64,000 nucleotides of DNA from Peribacillus kribbensis DSM 17871 (GTDB taxonomy: Bacteria > Bacillota > Bacilli > Bacillales > DSM-1321): the NCBI RefSeq assembly GCF_000430765.1, contig NZ_KE387243.1, forward strand, positions 195,225 to 259,224, read 5' to 3'. Below are positions 41,540 through 50,123 of the stretch, one piece after another. Every line of letters starts with the position of its first letter. The first letter of the stretch is position 1. The notes under the pieces were generated by a model, which ran no database searches, was not told the DNA's origin, and saw nothing but the letters and a program-made list of their open reading frames with translations. The position numbers and the translations under genes are program-made.

Positions 41540-43069
41540 TTAAACCGGATAAACTCCATGTTTCCTATTCGTAAATTGTAGTTTTTTAGTGGAATAAGCC
41601 GCGAATCTTGCAATCAGCTCATCTCTCAGTGAATCCGGCTGAATGATGTCATCGATCACCATTTCGGAAGCGAGGCGGTATATGTCGATATCCTGTTTGT
41701 ACTCCTCCCGTTTCAATTCGATGAAAGCAGTACGTTCCTCCGGAGGAAGCTCTTTGATTTTGTTGGCATAGACGGCATTGACTGCTGCTTCCGGCCCCAT
41801 CACGGCAATGGAGGCTGAAGGCAGGGCCAGACAGCAGTCAGGCTCAAAGGCAGGGCCTGCCATGGCATACAAGCCTGCACCATAAGCTTTTCTTACAACT
41901 ACGGATATTTTGGGAACTGTCGCTTCACACATGGCTGAAATCATCTTGGCTCCATGGCGGATAATTCCTGCCTGTTCCACCTTTGTTCCGATCATGAAAC
42001 CAGGAATATCAGCCAAGAATAGCAACGGAATGTTGAAGGCATCACAAAGGTTAATAAATTTCGCAGCTTTATCGGCTGAATCCGGGAATAATACGCCTCC
42101 TTTCACCCGGGGCTGGTTGGCGAGGATCCCGACGGGCTTTCCGTCCATCCGGGCAAGGGCCGTGATGAGCTCCGGAGCAAATAATTTTTTGATTTCGCAG
42201 AAAGAGCCTCTGTCGATAAGATTGTCGATCAGCTCATACATTTGGAATGGTGCATTCTGGTTCTTTGGCAGAAGCTCGGATATTGGTTTTACATCTGCAC
42301 GCGGGCTCAGCATCTCATACTGCGGCGGCAGCTCAGAATAATTCTCAGGAAAATAAGAGAGATAATTCCTCGCGAATGATATGGCTTCCTCCTCGGTCTT
42401 TGCCATAACATCGCCGCAGCCAGACTTAGAACAGTGCATCCTGGCGCCGCCCATTTCTTCTTCTGTCACTTTTTCACCGATGACCATCTCTGCCATTCTT
42501 GGAGATCCAAGGTACATCGACGCATTGCCTTCGACCATCACTACGATGTCACAGAAGGCCGGTATGTAAGCCCCCCCTGCAGCAGACGGCCCGAATAACA
42601 GGCAGATCTGAGGCACCCTTCCTGAAAGCTTGACCTGATTGTAAAAAATGCGTCCTGCTCCTCTTCTTCCCGGGAACATTTCAACCTGATCGGTGATCCT
42701 GGCTCCTGCAGAATCTACGAGATACAGCATGGGAATATTCAATTTTTCAGCCGTTTCCTGGATCCTGATGATCTTTTCAACGGTCCTTGCACCCCACGAG
42801 CCAGCTTTTACGGTGGAGTCGTTGGCCATTACACATACCCTCTGGCCATTTATTAATCCAATACCTGTTACAACTCCATCCGCCGGCAGACCTTCTGCCT
42901 GGCAGTTGGCGAAGAAGGCATCTTCGAAGTCAAGCCCATGATCGAATAATAGACGGAGTCTTTCTCTGACAAAAAGCTTTCCTTTTTCCGCGTTTTTTTG
43001 ATGATATTTTTCAGATCCGCCTTTTTGGATTTTTTCTACTTTTTCTACGAGTGTTTCTAGCTTGGTCAT
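41540..43069 (-). CDS. yngE: Acyl-CoA carboxylase, carboxyltransferase (beta) subunit, methylcrotonyl-CoA type
   Basis: Carboxyltransferase subunit of a biotin-dependent acyl-CoA carboxylase, taken from context to be 3-methylcrotonyl-CoA carboxylase in leucine breakdown. It has 509 residues (B. subtilis YngE 511). Motifs: VNGQ-like LINGQRVCVMANDSTVKAGS, the oxyanion-loop regions SAGARI and GPSAAGGAYIPAFCDIVV in the N-terminal half, and FLADIPGFMIGTKVE with GIIRHGAKMI in the C-terminal half. The start at 43069 has GGGG about eight bases upstream; a longer frame to 43216 is not homologous. It is the last gene of the operon, 22 bases after yngF. Confidence 0.92.
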   Translation of the reverse strand: MTKLETLVEKVEKIQKGGSEKYHQKNAEKGKLFVRERLRLLFDHGLDFEDAFFANCQAEGLPADGVVTGIGLINGQRVCVMANDSTVKAGSWGARTVEKIIRIQETAEKLNIPMLYLVDSAGARITDQVEMFPGRRGAGRIFYNQVKLSGRVPQICLLFGPSAAGGAYIPAFCDIVVMVEGNASMYLGSPRMAEMVIGEKVTEEEMGGARMHCSKSGCGDVMAKTEEEAISFARNYLSYFPENYSELPPQYEMLSPRADVKPISELLPKNQNAPFQMYELIDNLIDRGSFCEIKKLFAPELITALARMDGKPVGILANQPRVKGGVLFPDSADKAAKFINLCDAFNIPLLFLADIPGFMIGTKVEQAGIIRHGAKMISAMCEATVPKISVVVRKAYGAGLYAMAGPAFEPDCCLALPSASIAVMGPEAAVNAVYANKIKELPPEERTAFIELKREEYKQDIDIYRLASEMVIDDIIQPDSLRDELIARFAAYSTKKLQFTNRKHGVYPV

Positions 43070-43091
43070 TCGCTCTTCCCCGCTTTCACAA

Positions 43092-43874
43092 TTATTCACC
43101 GGTGTATTGCGGCTGCCGTTTTTCCTTAAAGGCGAGCAGCCCCTCCTGCCTGTCCCTGGTGGGGATGGTGACGCTATAGCAGATTTTCTCAATAGATAAG
43201 CCTGTTTCCAAATCACCCTGTCCTCCTAAATCGATGGCCTTCTTCGCCTGCTGGACGGCAATAGGGCCATTTTTGGAGATTTCAAGCATCAGCTCCATCG
43301 CCCGGTCCAGTAAGTCCTCCTGTGGGGCAGCGTAAGATATAAGGCCATAGGTTAAGGCATCCTGGGCATTAATCCTTCTCGCCGTATAGATGAGCTCCTT
43401 CGCCCTGCTGATCCCTATGAGCCTTGGAAGCCTCTGGGTTCCCCCGGCACCCGGGATGATTCCCAGCGAAGTTTCGGTAAGGCCCATTTTTGCTGAATCT
43501 GCGGCCATTCGGATATCACAGGCAAGAGCAAGCTCCAAACCGCCTCCAAAACAGGCGCCGTTGATGGCAGCCGCGGTAGGCTGAGGAAGCCGTTCCAATT
43601 TAGTCACGACCTTCCCGATCAAGGCTACAGTTTCTTTTACTTCTCTATCATTCATGCCCGCCCGTTCCTTCAAATCTGCGCCGGCACAGAATGCCTTTTC
43701 ACCGCTGCCAGTAAGGATCACTCCTCTTATGCCGGGATTAAACTCTATACCATCAAGCAGACGATCAAGCTCCCTTAGCATCTCCCTGGATAGTGCATTG
43801 GCTGCTTCTGCCCTGTTAAGGGTAATGACAGCTACGCCGCCTCCCATGGTTTTATAATCAACGATCGTTTCCAT
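43092..43874 (-). CDS. yngF: Enoyl-CoA hydratase, methylglutaconyl-CoA hydratase type
   Basis: This is a 260-residue crotonase-fold hydratase. LTGSGEKAFCAGADLKE and ACFGGGLELALACDIRMAA form the oxyanion hole, and LTETSLGIIPGAGGTQRLPR contains the catalytic glutamate positions. In this operon the substrate is inferred to be 3-methylglutaconyl-CoA, the product of methylcrotonyl-CoA carboxylase, giving HMG-CoA for the lyase encoded upstream. It lies between the lyase and carboxyltransferase genes with short gaps (18 and 22 bases) and has GGGAGG before the start. Confidence 0.92.
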   Translation of the reverse strand: METIVDYKTMGGGVAVITLNRAEAANALSREMLRELDRLLDGIEFNPGIRGVILTGSGEKAFCAGADLKERAGMNDREVKETVALIGKVVTKLERLPQPTAAAINGACFGGGLELALACDIRMAADSAKMGLTETSLGIIPGAGGTQRLPRLIGISRAKELIYTARRINAQDALTYGLISYAAPQEDLLDRAMELMLEISKNGPIAVQQAKKAIDLGGQGDLETGLSIEKICYSVTIPTRDRQEGLLAFKEKRQPQYTGE

Positions 43875-43892
43875 TTCTTTTTCCCTCCCTTA

Positions 43893-44798
43893 TCAAGCGT
43901 GGGCCGAATTATACACAGCCATCTTATGGCTCGGAAGATTTCGGTTTAATTTGCATTGGAGCATTTCTGCTGAGTGAAGTAATTTGTCCTCATTCACTCC
44001 TGTATGGATTCCCATCCTTTCAAGCATATGGACGAGGTCATCTGTTGCTGCATTACCGGATGCACCGGGGGCGTAAGGGCAGCCGCCCAGCCCTCCAAGG
44101 GATGAATCAAATACGAAGAATCCCATTTCAAGGGATTTCAACACATTTGCCAGCGCCATTCCCCGGGTATCATGAAAATGGAGGGCGAATAGCGATGGAT
44201 CATACCTTTTCAGGATTTCCCCTAGTACCTCTTCCACCAGCCTGGGATCCGCAACGCCGATTGTATCGCCCAATGACAGCTCGTAGATTCCCATCTCCAG
44301 AAGCTTTTCAGTCATTTTCAGGACACTTTCGGTGGAAACCTCTCCTTCGTATGGACAGCCGAAAACAGTGGAGAGATATCCTCTCACTTTTTTACCCGCG
44401 GAAATAGCCTCTAAGGCCGTCTCTGACAGGACAGGTATCGTATCTGCAATGGTTTTATTGATGTTCCGCTGATTATGTGTTTCCGTGGCCGACATGAAAA
44501 CTGCAATTTCATCCACCTTTCCCTGCAGAGCTCGTTCAAGCCCTTTCAGGTTAGGCACCAGCGCACCATAGACAACACCTTCCTCACGGGTGATTCCCTG
44601 CATAACTTCCAGGGAATCGGAGAGCTGCGGAATCCACTTCGGATTGACAAAGGAAGCAGCCTCTATATAGGAAAGACCTGTTTTTGATAGAGAATCGATC
44701 CATTCGATTTTTCCAGCTGTACTGAGAGTGGTGCTTTCATTCTGGAGGCCGTCCCTTGGACCGACCTCCTTGATCAGTGCTGTTTTAGGCCATTTCAT
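43893..44798 (-). CDS. yngG: Hydroxymethylglutaryl-CoA lyase
   Basis: HMG-CoA lyase cleaves HMG-CoA to acetoacetate and acetyl-CoA, the last step of leucine degradation. It has 301 residues and a TIM-barrel HMGL-like domain. Diagnostic motifs are LIKEVGPRDGLQNE near residue 8 (metal and substrate binding, with the R-D pair), FHDTRGMALAN with a metal-ligand histidine, and SLGGLGGCPYAPGASGN near 235, which holds the catalytic cysteine. It stands 19 bases after the biotin-carrier gene in the same transcript. Confidence 0.95.
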   Translation of the reverse strand: MKWPKTALIKEVGPRDGLQNESTTLSTAGKIEWIDSLSKTGLSYIEAASFVNPKWIPQLSDSLEVMQGITREEGVVYGALVPNLKGLERALQGKVDEIAVFMSATETHNQRNINKTIADTIPVLSETALEAISAGKKVRGYLSTVFGCPYEGEVSTESVLKMTEKLLEMGIYELSLGDTIGVADPRLVEEVLGEILKRYDPSLFALHFHDTRGMALANVLKSLEMGFFVFDSSLGGLGGCPYAPGASGNAATDDLVHMLERMGIHTGVNEDKLLHSAEMLQCKLNRNLPSHKMAVYNSAHA

Positions 44799-44817
44799 TT
44801 TTCCAGCCTCCCAAGAA

Positions 44818-45030
44818 TTATTCGGATTCAGCCAGAATATCTCCGTCGTTTACAAAATCTCCTTCATTTACGTGGACTTCTGTAATTGTTCCATTCTCTT
44901 CAGCGGCAATCGGAATTTCCATTTTCATAGATTCCAGAATGATGATATCCTCGCCTGCATGTACTTTATCTCCTTTGGAAACAAGTATTTTCCAAACGCT
45001 TCCCGCCATATTTGATCTGATTTCTGCCAT
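44818..45030 (-). CDS. yngHB: Biotin carboxyl carrier protein (biotin/lipoyl attachment domain)
   Basis: This is a 70-residue single biotinyl domain. The attachment lysine is in LESMKMEIPIAAEE (residue about 33), and the preceding NMAGSVWKILVSKGDKVHAGE is the usual first half of the flattened beta-barrel. It carries carboxybiotin between the biotin carboxylase encoded 11 bases upstream and the carboxyltransferase YngE. In many bacteria this domain is fused to the carboxylase; here it is a separate gene, as in B. subtilis. Confidence 0.93.
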   Translation of the reverse strand: MAEIRSNMAGSVWKILVSKGDKVHAGEDIIILESMKMEIPIAAEENGTITEVHVNEGDFVNDGDILAESE

Positions 45031-45041
45031 AATAATTCCTC

Positions 45042-46400
45042 CTAGGATGAAACTCGGCTGTTATTTGTCAGGTACTTTCCGATAAACTCTGTAGTCGTAT
45101 CTCCTGCAGAAAATGCTTCCTGATGCAATATTTCAAGGAGTAAAGGAATGTTTGTTTTAATTCCCTGGACTGTGTACCCGGCCAGTGCCTCCTTCATTCT
45201 TTCGATAGCTTCGGGACGGTCCTTTCCTGTTGTGACAAGCTTCGCAATCATGGGATCATAAAAGTGCGATACATGTGAGGAAGAATGGACGCCAAGCTCG
45301 TGCCGGATGCCCTCACCCTCAGGGATATCGAGGGCTGTGATTTTTCCTGGAGACGGAAGCATCGTCTTTGGATCTTCTGCATAAATTCTTGCTTCAATCG
45401 AATGCCCTTCTAAAGGGATCTCCTCCTGCTTTAGCCTCAAAGTCTCTCCGGAAGCCACTCTTATCTGCTCCTCCACAAGATCGATGCCTGTAATTTCCTC
45501 TGTAATGGGATGCTCGACCTGCAGACGTGTATTCATTTCCAGAAAATAATACTTTTTATCCTGGTCTACAATGAATTCTATGGTTCCTGCATTGGTGTAG
45601 CCGATTTTTAAAGCTGCTTCGATGGCCGCCCGGCCCATTTCCTCCCTTGTTTCCTGATCCAGAAAGGGTGATGGAGCCTCCTCGATCACTTTTTGATGGC
45701 GCCTTTGAATCGAGCATTCCCTTTCCCAGAGATACATCCCATTACCATGGCTGTCGGCTAAAACCTGGATTTCAATATGACGGGGATTTTCAATCAGCTT
45801 TTCCAGAAACATATCTCCGTTGCCGAAAAACATGAGTGCTCTCTTTTGACTTCCTTCATATGCCTTCCTCAGCTCGGCTTCATTTGAACAGGCCTGCATC
45901 CCGATGCCTCCTCCTCCTGCCGAAGCCTTCAGCATCACTGGATATCCAAACTGAAGAGCGAGCTCTGCCGCTTCATCTGCATCTTTAATGCTCCTGGATA
46001 TTCCCGGAACGAGAGGCAGCCCTGCTTTTTCCATCGCAATCCTGGCTTCCACCTTTTTGCCCATCAAGGAAATGACATCAGGAGAAGGACCGATGAAGGT
46101 GATTCCTTCCTCCCTGCATCTCTTTGCGAAGTCTGCATTTTCACTGAGAAATCCGTAACCAGGATGAATGCCGTCACATTGGGCTTCATGGGCTATTTCC
46201 AAGATTTTTTCTGCATTCAGATAGCTTTCCTGCACTCTCGGGGGGCCTAAAAGAAAGGCTTCATCCGCACTTTTGGTGTACGGTGCGTCCTGGTCTGCCT
46301 CTGAATAAACCGCAACCGTTCGGATGCCGAGTCGACTGCACGTCCGGATGATTCTCCCGGCTATTTCCCCCCGATTGGCAATCAGTATTTTTTTCAGCAT
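45042..46400 (-). CDS. yngHA: Biotin carboxylase subunit of an acyl-CoA carboxylase
   Basis: ATP-dependent biotin carboxylase, 452 residues, with the usual three parts: N-terminal domain starting KKILIANRGEIAGRIIRTC, ATP-grasp domain with KASAGGGGIGM (glycine-rich loop) and FLEMNTRLQVEHPITE (metal and bicarbonate site with the catalytic arginine), and C-terminal domain with the LPSPGKI segment. There is no fused biotin domain; that is supplied by the next gene. Distinguished from the fatty-acid enzyme AccC only by context. It lies 12 bases after yngI. Confidence 0.93.
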   Translation of the reverse strand: MLKKILIANRGEIAGRIIRTCSRLGIRTVAVYSEADQDAPYTKSADEAFLLGPPRVQESYLNAEKILEIAHEAQCDGIHPGYGFLSENADFAKRCREEGITFIGPSPDVISLMGKKVEARIAMEKAGLPLVPGISRSIKDADEAAELALQFGYPVMLKASAGGGGIGMQACSNEAELRKAYEGSQKRALMFFGNGDMFLEKLIENPRHIEIQVLADSHGNGMYLWERECSIQRRHQKVIEEAPSPFLDQETREEMGRAAIEAALKIGYTNAGTIEFIVDQDKKYYFLEMNTRLQVEHPITEEITGIDLVEEQIRVASGETLRLKQEEIPLEGHSIEARIYAEDPKTMLPSPGKITALDIPEGEGIRHELGVHSSSHVSHFYDPMIAKLVTTGKDRPEAIERMKEALAGYTVQGIKTNIPLLLEILHQEAFSAGDTTTEFIGKYLTNNSRVSS

Positions 46401-46412
46401 GATATTCCTCCT

Positions 46413-48050
46413 TCAGGCCTTTAATAAATCTCTGCTCATTTCCCTCAGCTTAAATTTCTGGATCTTTCCTGAGGCAGTCATGGGATATTCTTTTGTGAAT
46501 TCGATATAGCGGGGAATTTTATGCTTCGAAATCCTTCCTGAGCAAAACTCCCTGACCCCTTCAGCAGTGAGGGTCTTCCCTTCACGTGGAATGATCCAGG
46601 CCATGATTTCCTCCCCGTATTTCTCATCCGGGACGGCAATCACCTGCACATCCATAATATGTGGATGTGTGTAAAGAAACTCCTCAATCTCGCGCGGGTA
46701 GATGTTTTCCCCGCCTCGGATGATCATATCCTTCAACCGGCCGGTAACCTTTAAATATCCTTCGGAATCCATGACGCCCAGATCCCCGGTATGGAGCCAT
46801 CCTTCTCCATCGATGGCTTCCTTTGTTGCCTCTGGATTCTTGTAATAGCCTTTCATCACGTGGTACCCTTTCGTACAGATTTCCCCTTGCGTGCCTCTTT
46901 CCACCTCTTGATCTGTACCTGGCATAACAATTTTCACTTCTACATGGGGAAGGGCCCTGCCGACGGATGAAACCCTGAATTCAATGGGATCATCGGTCCT
47001 TGTTTGGGTTATGACAGGGGAAGATTCTGTCTGGCCGTAGGCGATGGTGATTTCTGAGGCTCCCATTTTCTCCAAAACTGCTTTCATGACCTCCATCGGA
47101 CAGTTCGAACCGGCCATAATTCCCGTCCTTAACGTGGATAAATCATAACTGTCAAAGTCATCAAGCCCGAGTTCCGATATAAACATGGTCGGCACTCCGT
47201 GAAGACCGGTGCATCTCTCACGCTGGACCGTCTCAAGTACATTCCGGGGATTGAATTCCTGGACAGGGACCATGGCAGCTCCTGTCGAGACGCAGGCCAT
47301 GTTCCCCAGCACACATCCGAAACAGTGGAAAAAAGGAACCGGAATGCACAGCTTATCACCCGGACCAAGCTTCATGCATCGCCCTATGTTAAGGCCATTG
47401 TTCACGATATTCGAATGAGTGAGCATAACACCCTTCGGAAAACCGGTGGTCCCGGAGGTGTACTGCATATTAATCACATCATCCCAATGCAGGCTGTCAA
47501 GGCGGAAGTCCAGCTCTTCCTCAGTGACTGAATTCCTTCCTTCCATCAAGTCCTCCCAGCTGAAGGTTCCGGGAAATCTTTTTTCGCCTAGTACAATGAC
47601 ATTCTTTAAATGCGGGAGCTTATCGGATAGCAGCTTTCCTGGGATGGAATTCTTCAGTTCCGGAACGATTCCATACAACGTATCGATGTAGGAATGGTCT
47701 TTTACATGTTCCATGAGAATCAGAGTTTTAGAGTCTGATTGCTTCAGCAAATACTCCAATTCCTGCGCCTGATAATTGGTATTGACCGTCACCAGCACAC
47801 CGCCCATCATCCCGGTGGAGAACTGGGTGATCAGCCATTCCGGAGTGTTTGAAGCCCAGATGGCGATATGGTCTCCCTTTTCAATGCCTAAGCTCATAAA
47901 TCCCCGGGCTGCCTGTCTGCATACCTGATAAAATTCATGATAGGTATATTTTAGACCGCGGTCAGAATAAATGACTGCCTCCGCCTGCGGCTGTCTGGCT
48001 GCTGTTTCCTCAAGAAGTCTTCCGACTGTTACCTTTAATGTCTCTGCCAC
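46413..48050 (-). CDS. yngI: Acyl-CoA ligase of the leucine/isovalerate degradation operon
   Basis: AMP-forming acyl-CoA synthetase of 545 residues. Motifs: MQYTSGTTGFPKGVMLTHSN, YGQTESSPVI, GWLHTGDLGVMD, GRLKDMIIRGGENIYPREIE, and the C-terminal catalytic lysine in MTASGKIQKF. The start is GTG at 48050 after AAGGGGG. In the operon it may activate isovalerate or another branched acid, or acetoacetate released by the lyase; the sequence does not decide this. It follows yngJ after about 70 bases. Confidence 0.9.
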   Translation of the reverse strand: MAETLKVTVGRLLEETAARQPQAEAVIYSDRGLKYTYHEFYQVCRQAARGFMSLGIEKGDHIAIWASNTPEWLITQFSTGMMGGVLVTVNTNYQAQELEYLLKQSDSKTLILMEHVKDHSYIDTLYGIVPELKNSIPGKLLSDKLPHLKNVIVLGEKRFPGTFSWEDLMEGRNSVTEEELDFRLDSLHWDDVINMQYTSGTTGFPKGVMLTHSNIVNNGLNIGRCMKLGPGDKLCIPVPFFHCFGCVLGNMACVSTGAAMVPVQEFNPRNVLETVQRERCTGLHGVPTMFISELGLDDFDSYDLSTLRTGIMAGSNCPMEVMKAVLEKMGASEITIAYGQTESSPVITQTRTDDPIEFRVSSVGRALPHVEVKIVMPGTDQEVERGTQGEICTKGYHVMKGYYKNPEATKEAIDGEGWLHTGDLGVMDSEGYLKVTGRLKDMIIRGGENIYPREIEEFLYTHPHIMDVQVIAVPDEKYGEEIMAWIIPREGKTLTAEGVREFCSGRISKHKIPRYIEFTKEYPMTASGKIQKFKLREMSRDLLKA

Positions 48051-48119
48051 TAAAAATCCCCCTTTGCTTGATTTACATTCAGCGGGAATCTAGTTGTTCG
48101 ACGATTCTTTTAAACCTAA

Positions 48120-49262
48120 TCAGCAGCCTAACTGTCTTGAGATGACCAGTCTTTGAATTTCAGAGGTGCCTTCGCCGATTTCCAGGAGCTTGGCATCCCG
48201 CAAATATCTTTCAACCTCATATTCTTTCATATATCCATATCCGCCATGAATCTGAATGGCCTGATTACATGTTCTGAAGGCCATTTCAGTGGCAAAAAGC
48301 TTGGCATAGGCCGATTCTTTTGTAAAAGGCTTCTTCTGGTCTTTCAGCCAGGCAGCCTTATAAACCATATTCCTTGCCAGTTCGATTTCCATGGCCATGT
48401 CTGCCAGCTTAAAGGCGATGGCCTGGAAGCTTGAAATCGGCTTGCCGAACTGCATTCTCTCCTTAGAATAGGCGTGAGCCTTTTCAAAGGCCGCCTGTGC
48501 CAGCCCCACGGCAAGCGCCGCAATCGAAATCCTTCCGCCATCTAGCGTATAAAGGAACTGCTTGAATCCTTTCTGAGGATCGCCGAGTATATTTTCCTTT
48601 GGAATCCGGACATCCTCTAATACGATTTGGGAGGTGTTCGAAGCCCTGACGCCCATCTTGTCATAATCGCTTGTAATCGTGAGTCCCTTTGTATCGGTCG
48701 GAACGATAAAGGCAGAAATGATATTTTTTCCCGCTTCGTCCTTTCCTGATACCGCCGTGACGGTCAGAGTTTTGGCATAGCCTGCATTGGTGATCCAGCA
48801 CTTTTCGCCATTTATCACATATTCATCTCCGTCAAGGACTGCACTTGTCCTTGTGCCTCCAGCATCAGAGCCGGCATTTGGCTCGGTCAAACCAAAGGAT
48901 GCGAGAGCTTCCCCCTTTGCGAGGGGCACTAGATACTTTTGTTTTTGTTCCTCAGTGCCGAAATAATAAAGGGGGCTTGAACCAAGGGAAATGGCAGCCG
49001 CATAGCTAAGACCCGTTCCGCCGCAGGCTTTGCCGATTTCTTCAACGGCTATGGCATAAGAAATAGTGTCGCCTCCCGAACCGCCGTATTCTTCAGGGAA
49101 TGGCAGGCCGAGAAGACCGAGCTTTCCCATTTTGGTAAACACGTCTTCAGGGAATTTAGAATCGCGGTCAAGTTCAAATGCAATGGGTTGAATTTCCCTT
49201 TCTGCAAAGTCCCTGACCATTTCTTTTATCATCTGCTGTTCCTTCGTTAATGAAAAATCCAT
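48120..49262 (-). CDS. yngJ: Acyl-CoA dehydrogenase, probably isovaleryl-CoA specific
   Basis: FAD-dependent acyl-CoA dehydrogenase of 380 residues; first gene of the yng operon. Motifs: GLPFPEEYGGSGGD, FGLTEPNAGSDAGGTRTSA, WITNAGYA, GVRASNTSQIVLEDVRIP, QIHGGYGYMKEYEVERYLRD and the final GEGTSEIQRLVISR. The start at 49262 has AAGGAGG six bases upstream; the longer frame would run through the operator palindrome. Isovaleryl-CoA is inferred from the pathway encoded downstream (carboxylase, hydratase, HMG-CoA lyase). Electrons go to ETF, not encoded in this window. Confidence 0.93.
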   Translation of the reverse strand: MDFSLTKEQQMIKEMVRDFAEREIQPIAFELDRDSKFPEDVFTKMGKLGLLGLPFPEEYGGSGGDTISYAIAVEEIGKACGGTGLSYAAAISLGSSPLYYFGTEEQKQKYLVPLAKGEALASFGLTEPNAGSDAGGTRTSAVLDGDEYVINGEKCWITNAGYAKTLTVTAVSGKDEAGKNIISAFIVPTDTKGLTITSDYDKMGVRASNTSQIVLEDVRIPKENILGDPQKGFKQFLYTLDGGRISIAALAVGLAQAAFEKAHAYSKERMQFGKPISSFQAIAFKLADMAMEIELARNMVYKAAWLKDQKKPFTKESAYAKLFATEMAFRTCNQAIQIHGGYGYMKEYEVERYLRDAKLLEIGEGTSEIQRLVISRQLGC

Positions 49263-49287
49263 GAAAATCCTCCTTAAAGTCTTCAAG

Positions 49288-49305
49288 AGACCGACTGGTT
49301 GGTCT
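49288..49305. promoter_or_regulatory. Palindromic operator candidate for the TetR regulator
   Basis: An 18-base imperfect palindrome with AGACC and GGTCT ends and AC/GT inner matches (14 of 18 positions symmetrical), 26 bases upstream of yngJ and just downstream of the TetR gene. Half-site size and spacing suit a TetR dimer. Binding is inferred. Confidence 0.55.
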
Positions 49306-49315
49306 GTACACAAAA

Positions 49316-49329
49316 TGTAAGCGCTTTAA
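49316..49329. promoter_or_regulatory. cre-like site upstream of yngJ
   Basis: TGTAAGCGCTTTAA fits the CcpA consensus TGWAANCGNTNWCA at all but one constrained position. It lies about 54 bases upstream of the yngJ start, near the 3' edge of the TetR gene. Carbon catabolite repression of this operon would be logical; it is inferred. Confidence 0.45.
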
Positions 49330-49331
49330 TT

Positions 49332-49982
49332 CTAATCCGTATGAGAATCTTTCAAAAAGTAACAGGCAAAACGTGGGTCCTTTTTTGTTTCATCGGTCAA
49401 AAGACTGTTCAAAATGAGATCCACATAAATGTCTCCAATTTCATCAATGGTCTTGCTTCCTTCCGGATGGTACCATTTATAGGTCCAGTTCACCATTCCA
49501 AGGATGCTCATGCCGGTAATTTCCACCGAAATTTCATTGCGGAACTGGCCTTCCTGTATTCCTTCCCTTAGGACTTTGAAAATGATGTTTTTATAGGCGT
49601 TTCGCTTGCTCTTAATTTCTTCTGTATATTCTGGTTTTAAGTACATGCTTTCCTGGTAAAAAACTGAGATGTGAGGTTTATAGAGGTGAAATACTTTTAC
49701 AAATGACTGAATGATTTTTTTCAGCTTTTCTGTGGGATTCTGGCTGGATGATTCTGCTTCTTCTGCTTTCGTTAGTACATAAGAAATAAAGTAATCATGA
49801 ATGACATATAGAAGTTCATCTTTGGATTGAAAGTGATGGTAAAATCCGCCCTTTGAAGTGCCGCTCTCTGCAACAATCTGATTGACCGTTACACCATGGA
49901 AGCCGTGCATTTCAAACAGCTTCAACGAATGATCGATGATTCTGTCCCTTAACTCCGTGAGTTTCAGCTCCTTTCCGTACAT
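49332..49982 (-). CDS. TetR/AcrR family regulator of the yng operon
   Basis: This is a 216-residue TetR-type regulator. The HTH domain (about 10-56) shows LFEMHGFHGVTVNQIVAESG followed by TSKGGFYHHF, a near-consensus recognition helix; the long helical ligand domain follows. It is encoded directly upstream of yngJ on the same strand, 69 bases away, with a palindrome and a cre-like site between. Related proteins (PsrA/LiuR/FadR types) respond to acyl-CoA esters, so a branched-chain acyl-CoA effector is the natural guess. It has its own promoter and may also be cotranscribed with the operon. Confidence 0.88.
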   Translation of the reverse strand: MYGKELKLTELRDRIIDHSLKLFEMHGFHGVTVNQIVAESGTSKGGFYHHFQSKDELLYVIHDYFISYVLTKAEEAESSSQNPTEKLKKIIQSFVKVFHLYKPHISVFYQESMYLKPEYTEEIKSKRNAYKNIIFKVLREGIQEGQFRNEISVEITGMSILGMVNWTYKWYHPEGSKTIDEIGDIYVDLILNSLLTDETKKDPRFACYFLKDSHTD

Positions 49983-50042
49983 CGAAATGACCTTCTATCC
50001 TAAATATTAAAATAATACAGTAAACTCTGTCAATGAAGACGT

Positions 50043-50086
50043 AAAAAAACGGAAGGAGGGCTTTATATACGGCCCGCCTTCCGTTT
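50043..50086 (-). terminator. Terminator of the staygreen gene
   Basis: A 15-base stem with one mismatch (AAACGGAAGG-a-GGGC / GCCC-g-CCTTCCGTTT) with A7 on the plus strand, which is a T-run on the minus transcript. Confidence 0.85.
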
Positions 50087-50123
50087 GTCATTGTGCCAAG
50101 AACCGGAGTGCTGAAACCCTGGG

